Assembly (NCBI RefSeq): GCF_000505545.1
Contig: NZ_AYTB01000015.1
Coordinates: 186,001 to 250,000 of the forward strand
Direction: 5' to 3'
Origin: Kurthia huakuii LAM0618
Lineage (GTDB): Bacteria > Bacillota > Bacilli > Bacillales_A > Planococcaceae
DNA: 64,000 nucleotides
Shown here: in pieces, positions 1 to 8,021 of the stretch
Numbering within the stretch: the stretch's first letter is position 1
Layout: every line of letters starts with the position of its first letter
Translations under genes and position numbers: made by a program
The notes under the pieces: generated by a model
Told to the model about the DNA's origin: nothing
Databases searched by the model: none
Seen by the model: the letters and a program-made list of their open reading frames with translations, nothing else

Positions 1-29
1 CTGTGTTTGGTTTCAACCATATTAAATAA
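1..29 (+). CDS. C-terminal tail of a gene cut by the window edge; paralogue of the gene at 2262-2543
   Basis: Reading the frame that begins at base 3 gives VFGFNHIK and then TAA at 27-29. The gene at 2262-2543 ends LFGFNHTK, and the two DNA tails differ at only a few bases. The match suggests that a second copy of this small membrane protein ends here. Only nine codons are visible, so its function and length cannot be judged. Confidence 0.5.
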
Positions 30-32
30 AAA

Positions 33-129
33 ACGTTCCCAAATCAAAGTTTGGGACAATCAAAAAAGCCACGACTCATTGATTTAACAATGAGTCGTGG
101 CTTTTCTAGTTAACATTATGATTCACGAA
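33..129 (+). repeat. Dispersed intergenic repeat, copy A, containing a hairpin
   Basis: This block recurs in a shorter, diverged form at 2095-2179. Both share ACGTTC(C/T)CAAATCAAAGT at the left end and TTAA(C/T)ATTATGATTCA at the right end. Copy A keeps a perfect hairpin at 64-107 with arms AAAGCCACGACTCATTG and CAATGAGTCGTGGCTTT. Copy B has lost most of one arm. Confidence 0.6.
63..108 (+). terminator. Intrinsic terminator after the upstream gene
   Basis: A long stem with arms AGCCACGACTCATTG and CAATGAGTCGTGGCT is followed by TTTTCT. It lies about 35 bases after the stop codon of the partial gene and inside repeat copy A, so the repeat seems to supply the terminator. Confidence 0.65.
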
Positions 130-246
130 ACTACCCAAGGAAAAGTGTGATCGGTAGTTACGGAATTGGAGTGATTTTGTTTCTCAAACAGAGCTTTTGG
201 AAACTAGCACTAATTTATTACGTCTTAGTATAACTTGGAGGTTTTT

Positions 247-684
247 ATGAATAATTTGAATAGTAATGAAAATTTTATTGTTGCAGATGTAAAAAAAAGA
301 ATAAAGAAAACTCTTAAAATGTTGATTTTGGGATTTTTTGTAGCATTCTTTATCTTACTATCGTACGTAGTTTATTGGGGCTTTTTTGAAGAAAGTTTAT
401 TGACTAGTAAGTTATCTCCTTCAGGAAAAAGTGAAGTAGTAATTAATGAGTATGGAAATGACTTTGTTGGAGGTTCAGACACGATTAAGATATATTTTAA
501 ACAAGATGGAATAACAAAGCAGACTAAAAAAGTTGATGTTAGTTTAATGGAATCTAATCATAGGGAAAGGTATAATATTGTTTGGTCGTCGGATGAAAAT
601 AGAGTTTTAATATCAATGGTGTTCGAAAGATCTATTCAAGGGCTAAAATATAATTTTTCAACTCGAGATATTGAATTTGACTGA
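247..684 (+). CDS. Small membrane-anchored protein, DUF5412-like
   Basis: The 145-residue protein begins with a charged segment, then one hydrophobic helix at about residues 28-47 ending YVVYWGFFEE, then an exterior domain with LSPSGKSEVVINEYG and a short beta-rich tail. This layout (one helix, then a segment like SPDG-Y-x-h-x-Y) resembles the DUF5412 family of Bacillus, but that is recall and not a search. The ATG at 247 is preferred because TTGGAGG lies 5 bases upstream. An in-frame TTG at 235 would overlap that ribosome binding site. Function unknown. It stands alone between two terminators. Confidence 0.6.
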   Translation: MNNLNSNENFIVADVKKRIKKTLKMLILGFFVAFFILLSYVVYWGFFEESLLTSKLSPSGKSEVVINEYGNDFVGGSDTIKIYFKQDGITKQTKKVDVSLMESNHRERYNIVWSSDENRVLISMVFERSIQGLKYNFSTRDIEFD

Positions 685-789
685 TGATATATTGTTATTT
701 CATAATTAGCACTTGATGGAAAATCTTTTGTAATAACAGTTTTAAAAAATAAATAACGCGTCCAAATGAATTATTGTGCACATTAAATC

Positions 790-825
790 AAGCAGCTAGG
801 ATATCACATTGTCCAGCTGCTTTTT
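790..825 (+). terminator. Intrinsic terminator
   Basis: Arms AGCAGCT-A-GGA and TCC-AGCTGCT enclose a short loop and are followed by TTTTTG. It lies about 105 bases after the DUF5412-like gene and before the HIT gene. Confidence 0.7.
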
Positions 826-899
826 GTTTACCAAACAGCGCTTCGGTATTTTTTATGGTATAATTTAACATTATTCGAATTTAATGTAGAGGTGTTAGT

Positions 900-1295
900 A
901 TGCATTGTATATTTTGTAATGAAATTAAATATGAACAAATACTTGTAGAATCCAAAAATTTTAAAGTTGTTTTGGATATAGACCCAGTTCAATTAGGTCA
1001 TTTACTCATTATCTCTAAAAGTCACATTATGGATTTAAGAGAAATAAATAACCTCCAATTTATTGAATTGATGAACCTGGAAAAATCAATAATTGAAATA
1101 CTGGAAAATCATTTTTCAATAACAAGTGTAAGTATCATTCAAAATAATGGTCCAATTATGGACGAAGGAACACATTTTCACGTTCATTTAATCCCAAGAT
1201 ATAGTGATGATCATTTTTGGGATAATCAAATTGTAAAAGATCATAAACTCTCTCTTCAAGAACTTAAATGGAAATTAAATACTTTATCAATTTAA
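900..1295 (+). CDS. HIT family nucleotide hydrolase/transferase
   Basis: The 131-residue protein has the histidine triad as HFHVHLIPR, with His92, His94 and His96, plus the N-terminal CIFC zinc pair typical of the family. HIT proteins act on nucleoside monophosphoramidates or dinucleoside polyphosphates in the cytosol. AGAGGTG lies 7 bases before the ATG, and a TATAAT box lies at 859-864, though the matching -35 is poor. The protein is slightly shorter than Bacillus Hit (about 145 aa). The exact substrate cannot be read from the sequence. Confidence 0.85.
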   Translation: MHCIFCNEIKYEQILVESKNFKVVLDIDPVQLGHLLIISKSHIMDLREINNLQFIELMNLEKSIIEILENHFSITSVSIIQNNGPIMDEGTHFHVHLIPRYSDDHFWDNQIVKDHKLSLQELKWKLNTLSI

Positions 1296-1339
1296 GATAA
1301 GTATTTTGTTTCACGTTTCCCAATGACTCTTTGATAACG

Positions 1340-1476
1340 AAAAGAGACTGGGACAAAACAGTTCATGTTCCTTTTTTAGCGTTCGCCACAAAAAACCGGA
1401 ATCGCGCTGTGGCGCGGTTCCGGTTTTTCTTATGCTCATCTGAGATGGTGTTTTTACACTTATGTCCTAGCCTCTT
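1340..1476 (+). repeat. 137-bp palindromic (MITE-like) repeat, copy 1, degenerate ends
   Basis: This element is the reverse complement of the copy at 48586-48723. Its ends, AAAAGAGACTGGGACA and TGTCCTAGCCTCTT, are a decayed inverted pair. The centre is a strong hairpin with arms ACCGGAATCGCGC and GCGCGGTTCCGGT and a T-run on both sides. It can end transcription from the HIT gene and from the leftward gene at 1484-1777. Confidence 0.8.
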
Positions 1477-1483
1477 GAAAATG

Positions 1484-1777
1484 TTAATATTTAAATTGAT
1501 AGTAAAATCTAAAACCTGCCCAGCCAATCATATGAACTAATAATAATAGTCCTAAAACTTGTGCTACTGAAATTTGAACACCAACTACAAGTAAAAACCA
1601 AAATACATAGATGGCAACTAAAGTTACTTTCCACCCATTAGCTAACGCCTTTTTAGCGATTTCTTCATATCGTTCATCTAAACCTCTACTTTGAGCTGCT
1701 TTTTTTCGTCCATATACTAATCCAAATAAACCACCAGTAATTCCTAATAGTATGCCTGACAATGCCATCAAATTCAT
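1484..1777 (-). CDS. Small two- or three-helix membrane protein paired with an XRE regulator
   Basis: The 97-residue protein has a hydrophobic N-terminus containing a GILLGITGGLFGLVYG segment, a charged stretch (residues 24-48) and two more hydrophobic segments (about 52-70 and 73-90). Its ATG overlaps the TAA of the upstream regulator gene, so the two were probably translated together. In Firmicutes, a small Cro-like regulator followed by a small membrane protein is a common module of mostly unknown role. The regulator is now frameshifted, so expression control may be altered. I do not recognise the family. Confidence 0.6.
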   Translation of the reverse strand: MNLMALSGILLGITGGLFGLVYGRKKAAQSRGLDERYEEIAKKALANGWKVTLVAIYVFWFLLVVGVQISVAQVLGLLLLVHMIGWAGFRFYYQFKY

Positions 1778-1979
1778 TATTCGCCACTTCCTTCTTCGAA
1801 AATAAATACTTCTTCAATTGTCTTTCCAAATACTTTTGAAATACGAAATGCTAATTCTAAAGATGGGTTTTACCATTTTCAATCGAAATAACGGTTTGCC
1901 TTGAAACGCCTATACTTTTTGAAAATTGCTCCTGCGTCCAACCAAATGATGAACGCAATTCTTTAATGCAATGCTTCAT
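1777..1979 (-). pseudogene. Frameshifted XRE/Cro-type small regulator
   Basis: From the ATG at 1979 the frame reads MKHCIKELRSSFGWTQEQFS and then SRQTVISIENGK, a classic helix-turn-helix. It then hits TAG after THL. A shift at about 1862-1875 restores PSLELAFRISKVFGKTIEEV and a TAA that overlaps the next gene. Relatives usually read ENGKYNPSLELAF here, so about four bases appear to be missing. The full product would be about 67 residues. A sequencing error is possible. The palindrome just upstream is its likely operator. Confidence 0.75.
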
Positions 1980-1992
1980 AATTCACCGCCTC

Positions 1993-2030
1993 AATGTAAA
2001 GTATCCTTTACGTAAAGGATACTTTACATT
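1993..2030. promoter_or_regulatory. 38-bp perfect palindrome, tandem operator for the XRE regulator
   Basis: The whole 38 bp is a perfect palindrome centred on CG at 2011-2012. It is made of two adjacent 16-bp units, 1996-2011 and 2012-2027, and each unit is itself palindromic with arms GTAAAG and CTTTAC. It lies 13 bases upstream of the regulator start, where an autoregulatory operator is expected. Confidence 0.7.
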
Positions 2031-2094
2031 TTGTATTATGTCAATATTTAACTTTAAATAATTATGTGTATTTTATTCACCTCGTATTAAAATA

Positions 2095-2179
2095 ACGTTC
2101 TCAAATCAAAGTCTAGGATTATTCGAAGAAGTCATGATCTATACTCATGGCTTTTCTAATTAATATTATGATTCATAAA
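2095..2179 (+). repeat. Dispersed intergenic repeat, copy B, decayed
   Basis: Same ends as copy A at 33-129, but the central hairpin is shortened and mismatched, so it probably no longer terminates transcription. It lies upstream of the small membrane protein gene, whereas copy A lies downstream of that gene's paralogue. Confidence 0.55.
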
Positions 2180-2210
2180 AATATGCAAAATTGTCGCTAT
2201 TTTCACTTTC

Positions 2211-2239
2211 TTGCAGTATCTGTGATAAAATGGTATATA
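2211..2239 (+). promoter_or_regulatory. SigA-type promoter for the gene at 2262
   Basis: TTGCAG at 2211-2216 and TATATA at 2234-2239 are separated by 17 bases and point to the gene starting at 2262. Confidence 0.5.
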
Positions 2240-2261
2240 TTGTATTTTCAGGAGGCTGAAT

Positions 2262-2543
2262 TTGAAAATAAAAATATGGCTTATAAAATTAAGGTTTAAT
2301 ATTCAACTGTATGTAGGGAAAATACGTTTACTGGGCTATGCGGTATTAGTAGAAATTCTTTTAGGGATGGGCGATATTACACTCTTTTTAGTGTATCCAG
2401 AAATGTTTGTTATCCTATTTTTACTAACAGTAGGTACAATTATGTGGAAGAAATTACGTCCTTATGTGACGCAAATGATTTTAAAAAGGCGGATGTTCCT
2501 TATCCCAGTTTTATGTCTGTTTGGTTTTAACCATACTAAATAA
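2262..2543 (+). CDS. Small membrane protein, unknown function
   Basis: The 93-residue protein begins with a basic amphipathic segment, has two hydrophobic helices (about residues 24-42 and 45-58) and ends in a basic tail RRMFLIPVLCLFGFNHTK. The TTG start is favoured because AGGAGG ends 6 bases upstream and no ATG fits. The tail matches the fragment at 1-29, which indicates a nearby paralogue. The 26-base gap to the next gene suggests co-transcription with the CPCC protein. Family not recognised. Confidence 0.55.
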   Translation: MKIKIWLIKLRFNIQLYVGKIRLLGYAVLVEILLGMGDITLFLVYPEMFVILFLLTVGTIMWKKLRPYVTQMILKRRMFLIPVLCLFGFNHTK

Positions 2544-2569
2544 TATATACAAAATTAAGGAGGACTTGG

Positions 2570-2929
2570 ATGGATTGTGAAAAATGTCCTTGTTGTGGAT
2601 TTCCAACATTAGAAGAGCTTAATTATTATGAAATATGTGAACTTTGTGATTGGGAAGATGATGGTCAAGGTGATGTAGATGCACATAAAGTTTTTGGTGG
2701 CCCAAATGGAGATTATTCGCTGAAAGAGGCTCGAAAAAATTTCAAAGAAAATCTCATTATGTATAGAGAAGCTACTCAAAAGACGAATGTAATTGAAGCA
2801 AAAAAAACTTTAATAAACGTGTTTTTGGAGTTAGACAAATATGAAGTCAATGCTTTGGAATGTCAAGCACTTTGGAACAAAATAAATGCTGTTGAGAAAA
2901 AATTAGAATTAATAAGGTTTACAAAATAA
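2570..2929 (+). CDS. CPCC family cysteine-rich protein
   Basis: The N-terminus reads CEKCPCCGFPTL, followed at about residue 25 by CELCDWEDDGQ. Together these form the paired-cysteine knuckle of the CPCC family, followed by the conserved GGPNGDYSLKEARKNF segment and a helical tail. Length is 119 residues. These proteins are probably small zinc-binding proteins. They are often found near toxin-immunity or other accessory loci, and the role is not established. AAGGAGG lies 7 bases before the ATG. Confidence 0.8.
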   Translation: MDCEKCPCCGFPTLEELNYYEICELCDWEDDGQGDVDAHKVFGGPNGDYSLKEARKNFKENLIMYREATQKTNVIEAKKTLINVFLELDKYEVNALECQALWNKINAVEKKLELIRFTK

Positions 2930-3034
2930 TTTCAAAAAAGGTTCCCGAATCAAATGATAAACGTGCCTAGATACATACAGATTTGACCTTAAATGCTCTA
3001 GTTAGAAGTCAATCAAGCGGAAGGGATGATTACA

Positions 3035-3406
3035 ATGAAATTGAATAATAGCGCATTTTTAATAGTGTTCGTTATGTTGGCATCTGTTGTAATGATGGGG
3101 TGTTCAACTACCGAAGTGACGTCTAAAGTTTTTTCATTTACTCCAAAAGAAGAAAAAGAATTAATTACGAAAACCTCAAATTATTTAACTGCTGAAAATA
3201 TACGTATTGATAAAGATACCGCTAAAATTGCATCTTTTAAATCAGGTTCTGAATGGAAAATTTACGATGATCGTGGTAAAAAAACAAAAGATATTAAAAA
3301 TGTTCAAACCATAACGATTGATTTTAAAGGTATAAATCCGAAAAATAATAAGAAAAAAATTACCGTTTATTTAGATGAAACAGGTGAAATACTGGGCTAT
3401 TTATAA
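3035..3406 (+). CDS. Small lipoprotein, unknown function
   Basis: From the ATG at 3035 the product has a short basic start, a hydrophobic stretch and a lipobox ending VMMGC at about residue 23. A lipid-anchored exported protein of about 100 residues is expected. The mature part is Lys-rich with repeated beta-like TIDFKGI and ITVYLDETGEI segments. GGAAGGG sits 9 bases before this ATG. The in-frame ATG at 3026 would overlap it. Family unknown. Confidence 0.6.
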   Translation: MKLNNSAFLIVFVMLASVVMMGCSTTEVTSKVFSFTPKEEKELITKTSNYLTAENIRIDKDTAKIASFKSGSEWKIYDDRGKKTKDIKNVQTITIDFKGINPKNNKKKITVYLDETGEILGYL

Positions 3407-3507
3407 CAGCTAGGTTATAATGGAATGCTGCGTGTGCAGCGCAGTGTAGCGCTCGATGTACACTGTTTATATTGTGCAACCGTGCTATATGGAAGAAGCA
3501 AGCCATA

Positions 3508-4194
3508 ATGAACCATCAACAAATAGTGATAAATAATCTCGCAGAAAAATTAAAACTATTCACGTCTGCAGTGAACGGGGAACTTGTAGACGAAGCGGAT
3601 TTTATTTTTGCAAATACAGGAATACCTACGGATACATTCAATGTCCCTTTGAAAAAAGCTGCTCCTATAAAAAATACGGCTACTAGTTGGCGAGATTTGA
3701 TGCAGCAGTACAGGCTAAATGAAGCAGAACGTAATACGATGATGAAACTTGAAAATATACTTCATGTTGGTGACAGAAAAACGCATCAACTGATTATTAC
3801 GCCAGTGAGAAATGTTGAAGAATTTCATGAATATCAAGAGGTTTTTTTAAGTTTATTTGAAGGTACAATGGAAAAAATTGCGTTAGCACAATACTTTAAT
3901 ACATTTTCTGAAGAAAATCTCAGCTCTACAGCGCAAATGTTTATCGGGCGCGTTGATGAAGTAACTGTATCTACAGGTTTATTAATAGATAGCTCAGAAA
4001 GTTACGGAATTTACGATGTGATGACAAAAGAAAGGTTTAGAGGGAAAGGGTATGGCAGTGAAATGTTTCACTATTTGCTGACACAAACAACCGATAAACA
4101 AAAACCCGTTGTTTTATAAGCATCAGATGATGGCCAAAACATTTACAAACGTTTTGGCTTTAGCGATGTTGGAGAAATAGTTGTATTTGATTAA
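3508..4194 (+). pseudogene. GNAT-type acetyltransferase with an in-frame nonsense codon
   Basis: From the ATG at 3508 (GGAAGAAG upstream) the frame carries a long N-terminal part and then a GNAT acetyl-CoA loop, YDVMTKERFRGKGYG. It stops at TAA, 4117-4119. The same frame continues without further stops as ASDDGQNIYKRFGF up to TAA at 4192-4194, and YKRFGF is the usual GNAT C-terminal motif. A single C-to-T change (CAA to TAA) explains the stop. The truncated product would lack the last strand of the fold. Confidence 0.8.
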
Positions 4195-4203
4195 CGATGT
4201 AGC

Positions 4204-4244
4204 GAAAAAAATCCACGAACGTTGTCAACGTTTGTGGATTTTTC
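4204..4244. terminator. Bidirectional intrinsic terminator
   Basis: Arms AAATCCACGAACGTT and AACGTTTGTGGATTT around GTC, with A-runs on the left and T-runs on the right. It serves the GNAT remnant and the leftward gene at 4269. Confidence 0.75.
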
Positions 4245-4268
4245 ATATAGATAAAATCAGTTAGTTCA

Positions 4269-4976
4269 TTAAATTGAATTACGATACCCTTGCTTCATTT
4301 TTTCAGACGTATTCATTTCCATAACAGGCTTTTCCACTTGATAAATATGCGCGCGGTCTAATCGTATTTTTTGCTCTTCATCCTTTTTTTGTTGCAGTAA
4401 TGACGTTATATCGTCGGAAGTCATTAAGCCGCCGTTTGGTTTTACTAAGCCCATTTCATAAATACGTTGAATCATTGGAATACTTTTCATATATTCCGCT
4501 GCATTTATATTTTTTCCATATACCGTCGTATGCTTAAAAAAAGTAGACCAGTTGCCATTTTCAACTTGCTGCTTGGCATCTGTTGCGCTTAATGCCTGTT
4601 GTGGATTGACGACATCTCCCTTTTCTACGAGATACATAAAGTCAAAAAAGTTCATTGACATAGTTCCACTAGGAAGATTTGAAGATGGCGGGAAACAAAT
4701 ACGGTCAAAAACTGTTAATAGTGGTCCTTGTTTTTCAGCAATATCATTCCATCTGACCACATCTTCTTCAGAAAATTTATCGGCTAATAGAGATCTTCCT
4801 AAGTTGATACCCCCAAGATATGTATGACCATATTTGTCATATTGAATTTTCTTCTCTTCTACAGGTTGCTCTGATTTAACTGATTCTACTAAATTTTCAT
4901 TGTTTTTTTTAGTTTCTATCGTGGAAACATTCTGATTAGCAAAAAGCTGGTTTGTGCTGTTAATACTCGTAAGCAT
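4269..4976 (-). CDS. Unrecognised 235-residue soluble protein
   Basis: The ATG at 4976 is chosen because AAAGGAGGAG lies directly upstream. An earlier in-frame ATG at 5000 would place that ribosome binding site inside the coding region. The N-terminal 45 residues are Asn/Ser/Glu-rich and probably disordered. A folded part follows with YGHTYLGGINLGRSLLADKF, a region around residues 85-105 with FDRICFPPSSNLPSG, and a charged helical tail. There is no signal peptide or membrane helix. I do not recognise the family, and it sits alone between a terminator and a divergent GNAT gene. Confidence 0.55.
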   Translation of the reverse strand: MLTSINSTNQLFANQNVSTIETKKNNENLVESVKSEQPVEEKKIQYDKYGHTYLGGINLGRSLLADKFSEEDVVRWNDIAEKQGPLLTVFDRICFPPSSNLPSGTMSMNFFDFMYLVEKGDVVNPQQALSATDAKQQVENGNWSTFFKHTTVYGKNINAAEYMKSIPMIQRIYEMGLVKPNGGLMTSDDITSLLQQKKDEEQKIRLDRAHIYQVEKPVMEMNTSEKMKQGYRNSI

Positions 4977-5067
4977 GGAACTCCTCCTTTGTTTACTCAT
5001 AGTATCGGTTATTGGTGACTTTTATTTATATTTTAGGTAAAATTAGGGTTAGAAGGTGATGGGTATA

Positions 5068-5541
5068 ATGATTCGAAAAGCACATTTAACAGATGCGGCC
5101 CAAATTTTACATATTTATAAAGAAGCAATTGACGAAGGAAATTCTTTTATTACGAGGCCGGAAGAGTTTCGAGAAACAATCGTTACCATACAGCAGTGGC
5201 TTAAAAAACCGCAACAAATTGTTTTTGTGGCAGAAGATGCACAACAAATCATGGGGTGGTTATCATTTCAAACGACTTCGACGGTTGCGGGGTATATAAC
5301 AATGGTCGTTTGTCACGCATCTCGTGGTAAAGGTGTAGGTTCGCAGCTACTTGCGCACATTATAAAATGGGTGGAAGTACATCCGACAATCGATAAAATA
5401 GCATTGAATGTCTTTTCAACGAACCTAGACGCCATGGCATTATATACAAAATTTGGATTTCAGCAAGAAGGCCGCAAAGTGCGCGCTTTTAAAATAGATG
5501 ATGACTATGTAGATGATATATTAATGTATCGCATGCTATAA
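5068..5541 (+). CDS. GNAT family N-acetyltransferase
   Basis: The 157-residue protein covers the whole GNAT fold: MIRKAHLTDAAQI at the start, the acetyl-CoA loop ASRGKGVGSQLL at about 90-101, and the C-terminal NLDAMALYTKFGFQQEG. It most resembles the phosphinothricin/RimI-like group, but the acceptor is unknown. AAGGTGA is about 8 bases before the ATG at 5068. GTG 5056 and ATG 5059 overlap that site and are less likely. Confidence 0.8.
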   Translation: MIRKAHLTDAAQILHIYKEAIDEGNSFITRPEEFRETIVTIQQWLKKPQQIVFVAEDAQQIMGWLSFQTTSTVAGYITMVVCHASRGKGVGSQLLAHIIKWVEVHPTIDKIALNVFSTNLDAMALYTKFGFQQEGRKVRAFKIDDDYVDDILMYRML

Positions 5542-5606
5542 AAAATGTGTTTTCTTCTATGTGTAGAGGGAAAAGGAATACTAACATTTTTATAGGAGGG
5601 TGTCAC

Positions 5607-6119
5607 ATGAAGAAGTTTAGCAAGTGGCTCGTTGCAGCGACGCTCACAACATCAGCATTTGGTTTAAGTTATACAGCAGCCGCTCCGTCCTCAGTAACGC
5701 AAGCACAGGCAGCAAGCGTCATGTATTCGCAAGTTGATTATTTAAATATTCGTACAAGTCCTAGTACAAAAGCAAAAGTTGTCGGTCAATATTATAAAAA
5801 TAGCAAAGTAAATGTGCTGAAAAGCTATAGCTCTAAATGGTATCAAGTGTCGTATAAAGGGGCAAAACGTTATGTGAGTAAAGCGTATGTAAAGCGCTTG
5901 CCTGTAGCTGTCGCAAATGGCTATGTCAGAACGGGCGGGGCAAACTTAAATATTCGTTCAGGTCCGGGGACAGGCTACAAAGTCATTGGAAAATATAAAG
6001 ATGGACAATTGATTTCACTCACAAGTTACGATAACCCCTATTGGTACCAAGTCGTCTATAAAGGAAAAATTGGCTATGTTTCTGCTGATTATGTAGAAGG
6101 GCCATTTGGTGGTATGTAA
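5607..6119 (+). CDS. Secreted protein with two bacterial SH3 domains
   Basis: The 170-residue product starts MKKFSKWLVAATLTTSAFGL, a signal peptide with a likely cut near QAQA-AS. Two SH3b repeats follow, each with the LNIRS/T-PS/GxGxKVVGxYK signature (about 46-100 and 112-168) and WYQV-YKG-GYVS ends. Such domains bind peptidoglycan. No catalytic domain is attached, so it may be a wall-binding adaptor or a piece of a larger system. AGGAGGG precedes the ATG. Confidence 0.8.
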   Translation: MKKFSKWLVAATLTTSAFGLSYTAAAPSSVTQAQAASVMYSQVDYLNIRTSPSTKAKVVGQYYKNSKVNVLKSYSSKWYQVSYKGAKRYVSKAYVKRLPVAVANGYVRTGGANLNIRSGPGTGYKVIGKYKDGQLISLTSYDNPYWYQVVYKGKIGYVSADYVEGPFGGM

Positions 6120-6123
6120 CGAC

Positions 6124-6159
6124 AAAAAACAGGAGTCGCGAGCGCGATTCCTGTTTTTT
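6124..6159. terminator. Bidirectional terminator, GGARTCGC family
   Basis: Arms AAACAGGAGTCGCG and CGCGATTCCTGTTT with A- and T-runs on the two sides, lying between two convergent genes. Its core resembles the hairpins at 1394-1425, 48640-48675, 52794-52830 and 60074-60109. Confidence 0.8.
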
Positions 6160-6161
6160 CA

Positions 6162-6986
6162 TTAATAAGGGGCACCTTCTAAAAATGTGCCATTACGATA
6201 GCTCGCAAATGCTTCGCGCAACTCATCTTTCGTATTCATTACAAATGGACCTTGTGCTTCAACTGGTTCTTTAATCGGCTTGCCGCTAAAAACAACAAGT
6301 GACATCTTTTCAGTCGCTTCGATTGAAATGGTTTCTGCATGTTCAACCGTTTCAAAATGAATCGTATCAAATGCTTGGACTGCCTCCCCATTAATCGTAA
6401 AGGCCCCGTTTAGACCGTACATATAGGTGTTAAAGCCTGCATGAATAGGAAAGTCGTATGTGGCCCCTTTTTCAAGCTGCAGCTCCGCAAAAACAAACGG
6501 TGTTAAGAGTTCGAGTGGTGAGGTTGTCCCATCGACGTCACCCGCAAATACTTGCACATGCCCACCCGGAATTTCTTTTACCGGTGCTTGGGCATTTTGT
6601 AAATCTTGATAATGACCAGGTTGTTTTTTATTTTCGGGTGATAAGTTGACCCAGAGTTGTAGCACGCGCGCCTCTTTGCCGTAATCGGGATTTTCATTAT
6701 GAATAATGCCGCGCCCAGCCGTCATAATTTGGAAATCACCTTCTGACAACTTGCCACCTGTCCCTGTTTTACTATCATAATGCGTCAAGCTGCCTTCTAA
6801 TACGTAGGTGACCGTTTGCATCCCTTTGTGTGGATGGTCTGCAAATGTGTTATGCGCAAATTTATCATCAGCTAAAATGATAAATGGATCATTTTCCATC
6901 GGGTCTCGTAATTGTAAAACGTAGCGTACATTGCGTCCGTCACCACGTTGTAGAGCGATTGATTGAATTGTTTGAATAGCTAACAT
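6162..6986 (-). CDS. Pirin family protein
   Basis: The 274-residue protein has the double-cupin pirin layout. The N-terminal cupin holds the metal ligands as HPHKGMQTVTYVLEG (His51, His53) and TAGRGIIHNENP (His96, Glu98). The C-terminal cupin is about residues 150-270. Bacterial pirins bind iron, and some have quercetinase activity or act as redox-sensing partners. The substrate here is unknown. GGAGGC lies upstream of the ATG. It is divergent from the ANT(6)-like remnant. Confidence 0.88.
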   Translation of the reverse strand: MLAIQTIQSIALQRGDGRNVRYVLQLRDPMENDPFIILADDKFAHNTFADHPHKGMQTVTYVLEGSLTHYDSKTGTGGKLSEGDFQIMTAGRGIIHNENPDYGKEARVLQLWVNLSPENKKQPGHYQDLQNAQAPVKEIPGGHVQVFAGDVDGTTSPLELLTPFVFAELQLEKGATYDFPIHAGFNTYMYGLNGAFTINGEAVQAFDTIHFETVEHAETISIEATEKMSLVVFSGKPIKEPVEAQGPFVMNTKDELREAFASYRNGTFLEGAPY

Positions 6987-7169
6987 GTGTAATGCCTCCT
7001 CTATTTTTTTACATAAGCAACAGTTGTTGTATAGCTATACTATAGAATGCTTTCTCCGTTTCGGCAATGAACAGCTCTCACGTTTTGTTGCTTAGGCAAC
7101 AGATAGCAGAAAGTGTTGTGGAAAGACATGTTATGATGTATGCAACTGTAGGGGAAACGACTGTAAATA

Positions 7170-7947
7170 ATGATTGAAAAAGTTTTAGCTATCGCCAAAT
7201 CAGATGACCGCGTGCGCATCGTTGCGATGAATGGCTCGCGCACAAATCGCAATGCGCCGCGTGATGCTTTTCAAGATTATGATATCGTATTTTTAGTAAC
7301 GGATATGGCAAGCTTTTTAGCAGATGAGTCGTGGGTTGAAGTTTTCGGTAAACGCATAATGATGCAAACGCCGGAAAATATGACATTATTTCCGCCAGAA
7401 CTCGGTGGTCGCTTCACTTATTTAATGTTATTTGAAGATGGTACACGCCTCGATTTAATGTTAATTCCAATAGAAGAAAAAGAGCGCTATTGTGTGGAAG
7501 ATAGCTTAACAGTCATTTTACTTGATAAAGATGGTACGTTGCCGGCATTACCCCCGCCAACGGACCGCGACTATTGGGTAAAAAAACCGACAGTGCCGAT
7601 GTTTCATGATTGTTGCAATGAATTTTGGTGGCTTGCGACCTATGTCGCGAAAGGACTTGCGCGAAATGGTGCGCTTAATGATGGTTTGGCATGTTGGAAT
7701 TGAAACCAACTTTTCATGTAGTGTCGGTAAAAATGACAAATATTTAGCACGTTATACATCTATTGATTGGTGGCTGCGTTTAATGGCAACGTATCAGGCA
7801 AGCGAGCAAACAAAACAAGCTTTGGCGACGATGATGACCTTGTTTGAAGAAGTAGCAAGAAGTGTCGCGGATGCACTCACATTTTATTATGATGCAGACG
7901 AAGCGACACGTGTGCATCAATATGTGATTGCGGTAATACACGATTAA
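7170..7947 (+). pseudogene. Decayed ANT(6)-type aminoglycoside 6-adenylyltransferase
   Basis: The first frame reads VRIVAMNGSRTNRNAPRD, then QDYDIVFLV and LMLFEDGTRLDLMLIP, the nucleotidyltransferase core of ANT(6). It continues to CCNEFWWLATYVAKGLAR and then runs into unrelated codons and a stop near 7703. A second frame picks up MMVWHVGIETNFSCSVGKND and continues to the stop at 7947. Intact relatives have about 20 more residues between these parts, so an internal deletion near 7640-7670 removed them and shifted the frame. The usual first six or so residues are also absent. Resistance is not expected. Confidence 0.85.
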
Positions 7948-8021
7948 ATTTATTTCTAAAAATTGTAAAATAAGGGAGTGATGTTGTAAAATAAGGAGAA
8001 TCTAACAAAGGGGGCTCGACG

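Noticed and set aside
1331-1540. Open frame of 69 codons on the plus strand
   Set aside because: It runs through the palindromic repeat and its hairpin, has no ribosome binding site and no protein-like pattern.
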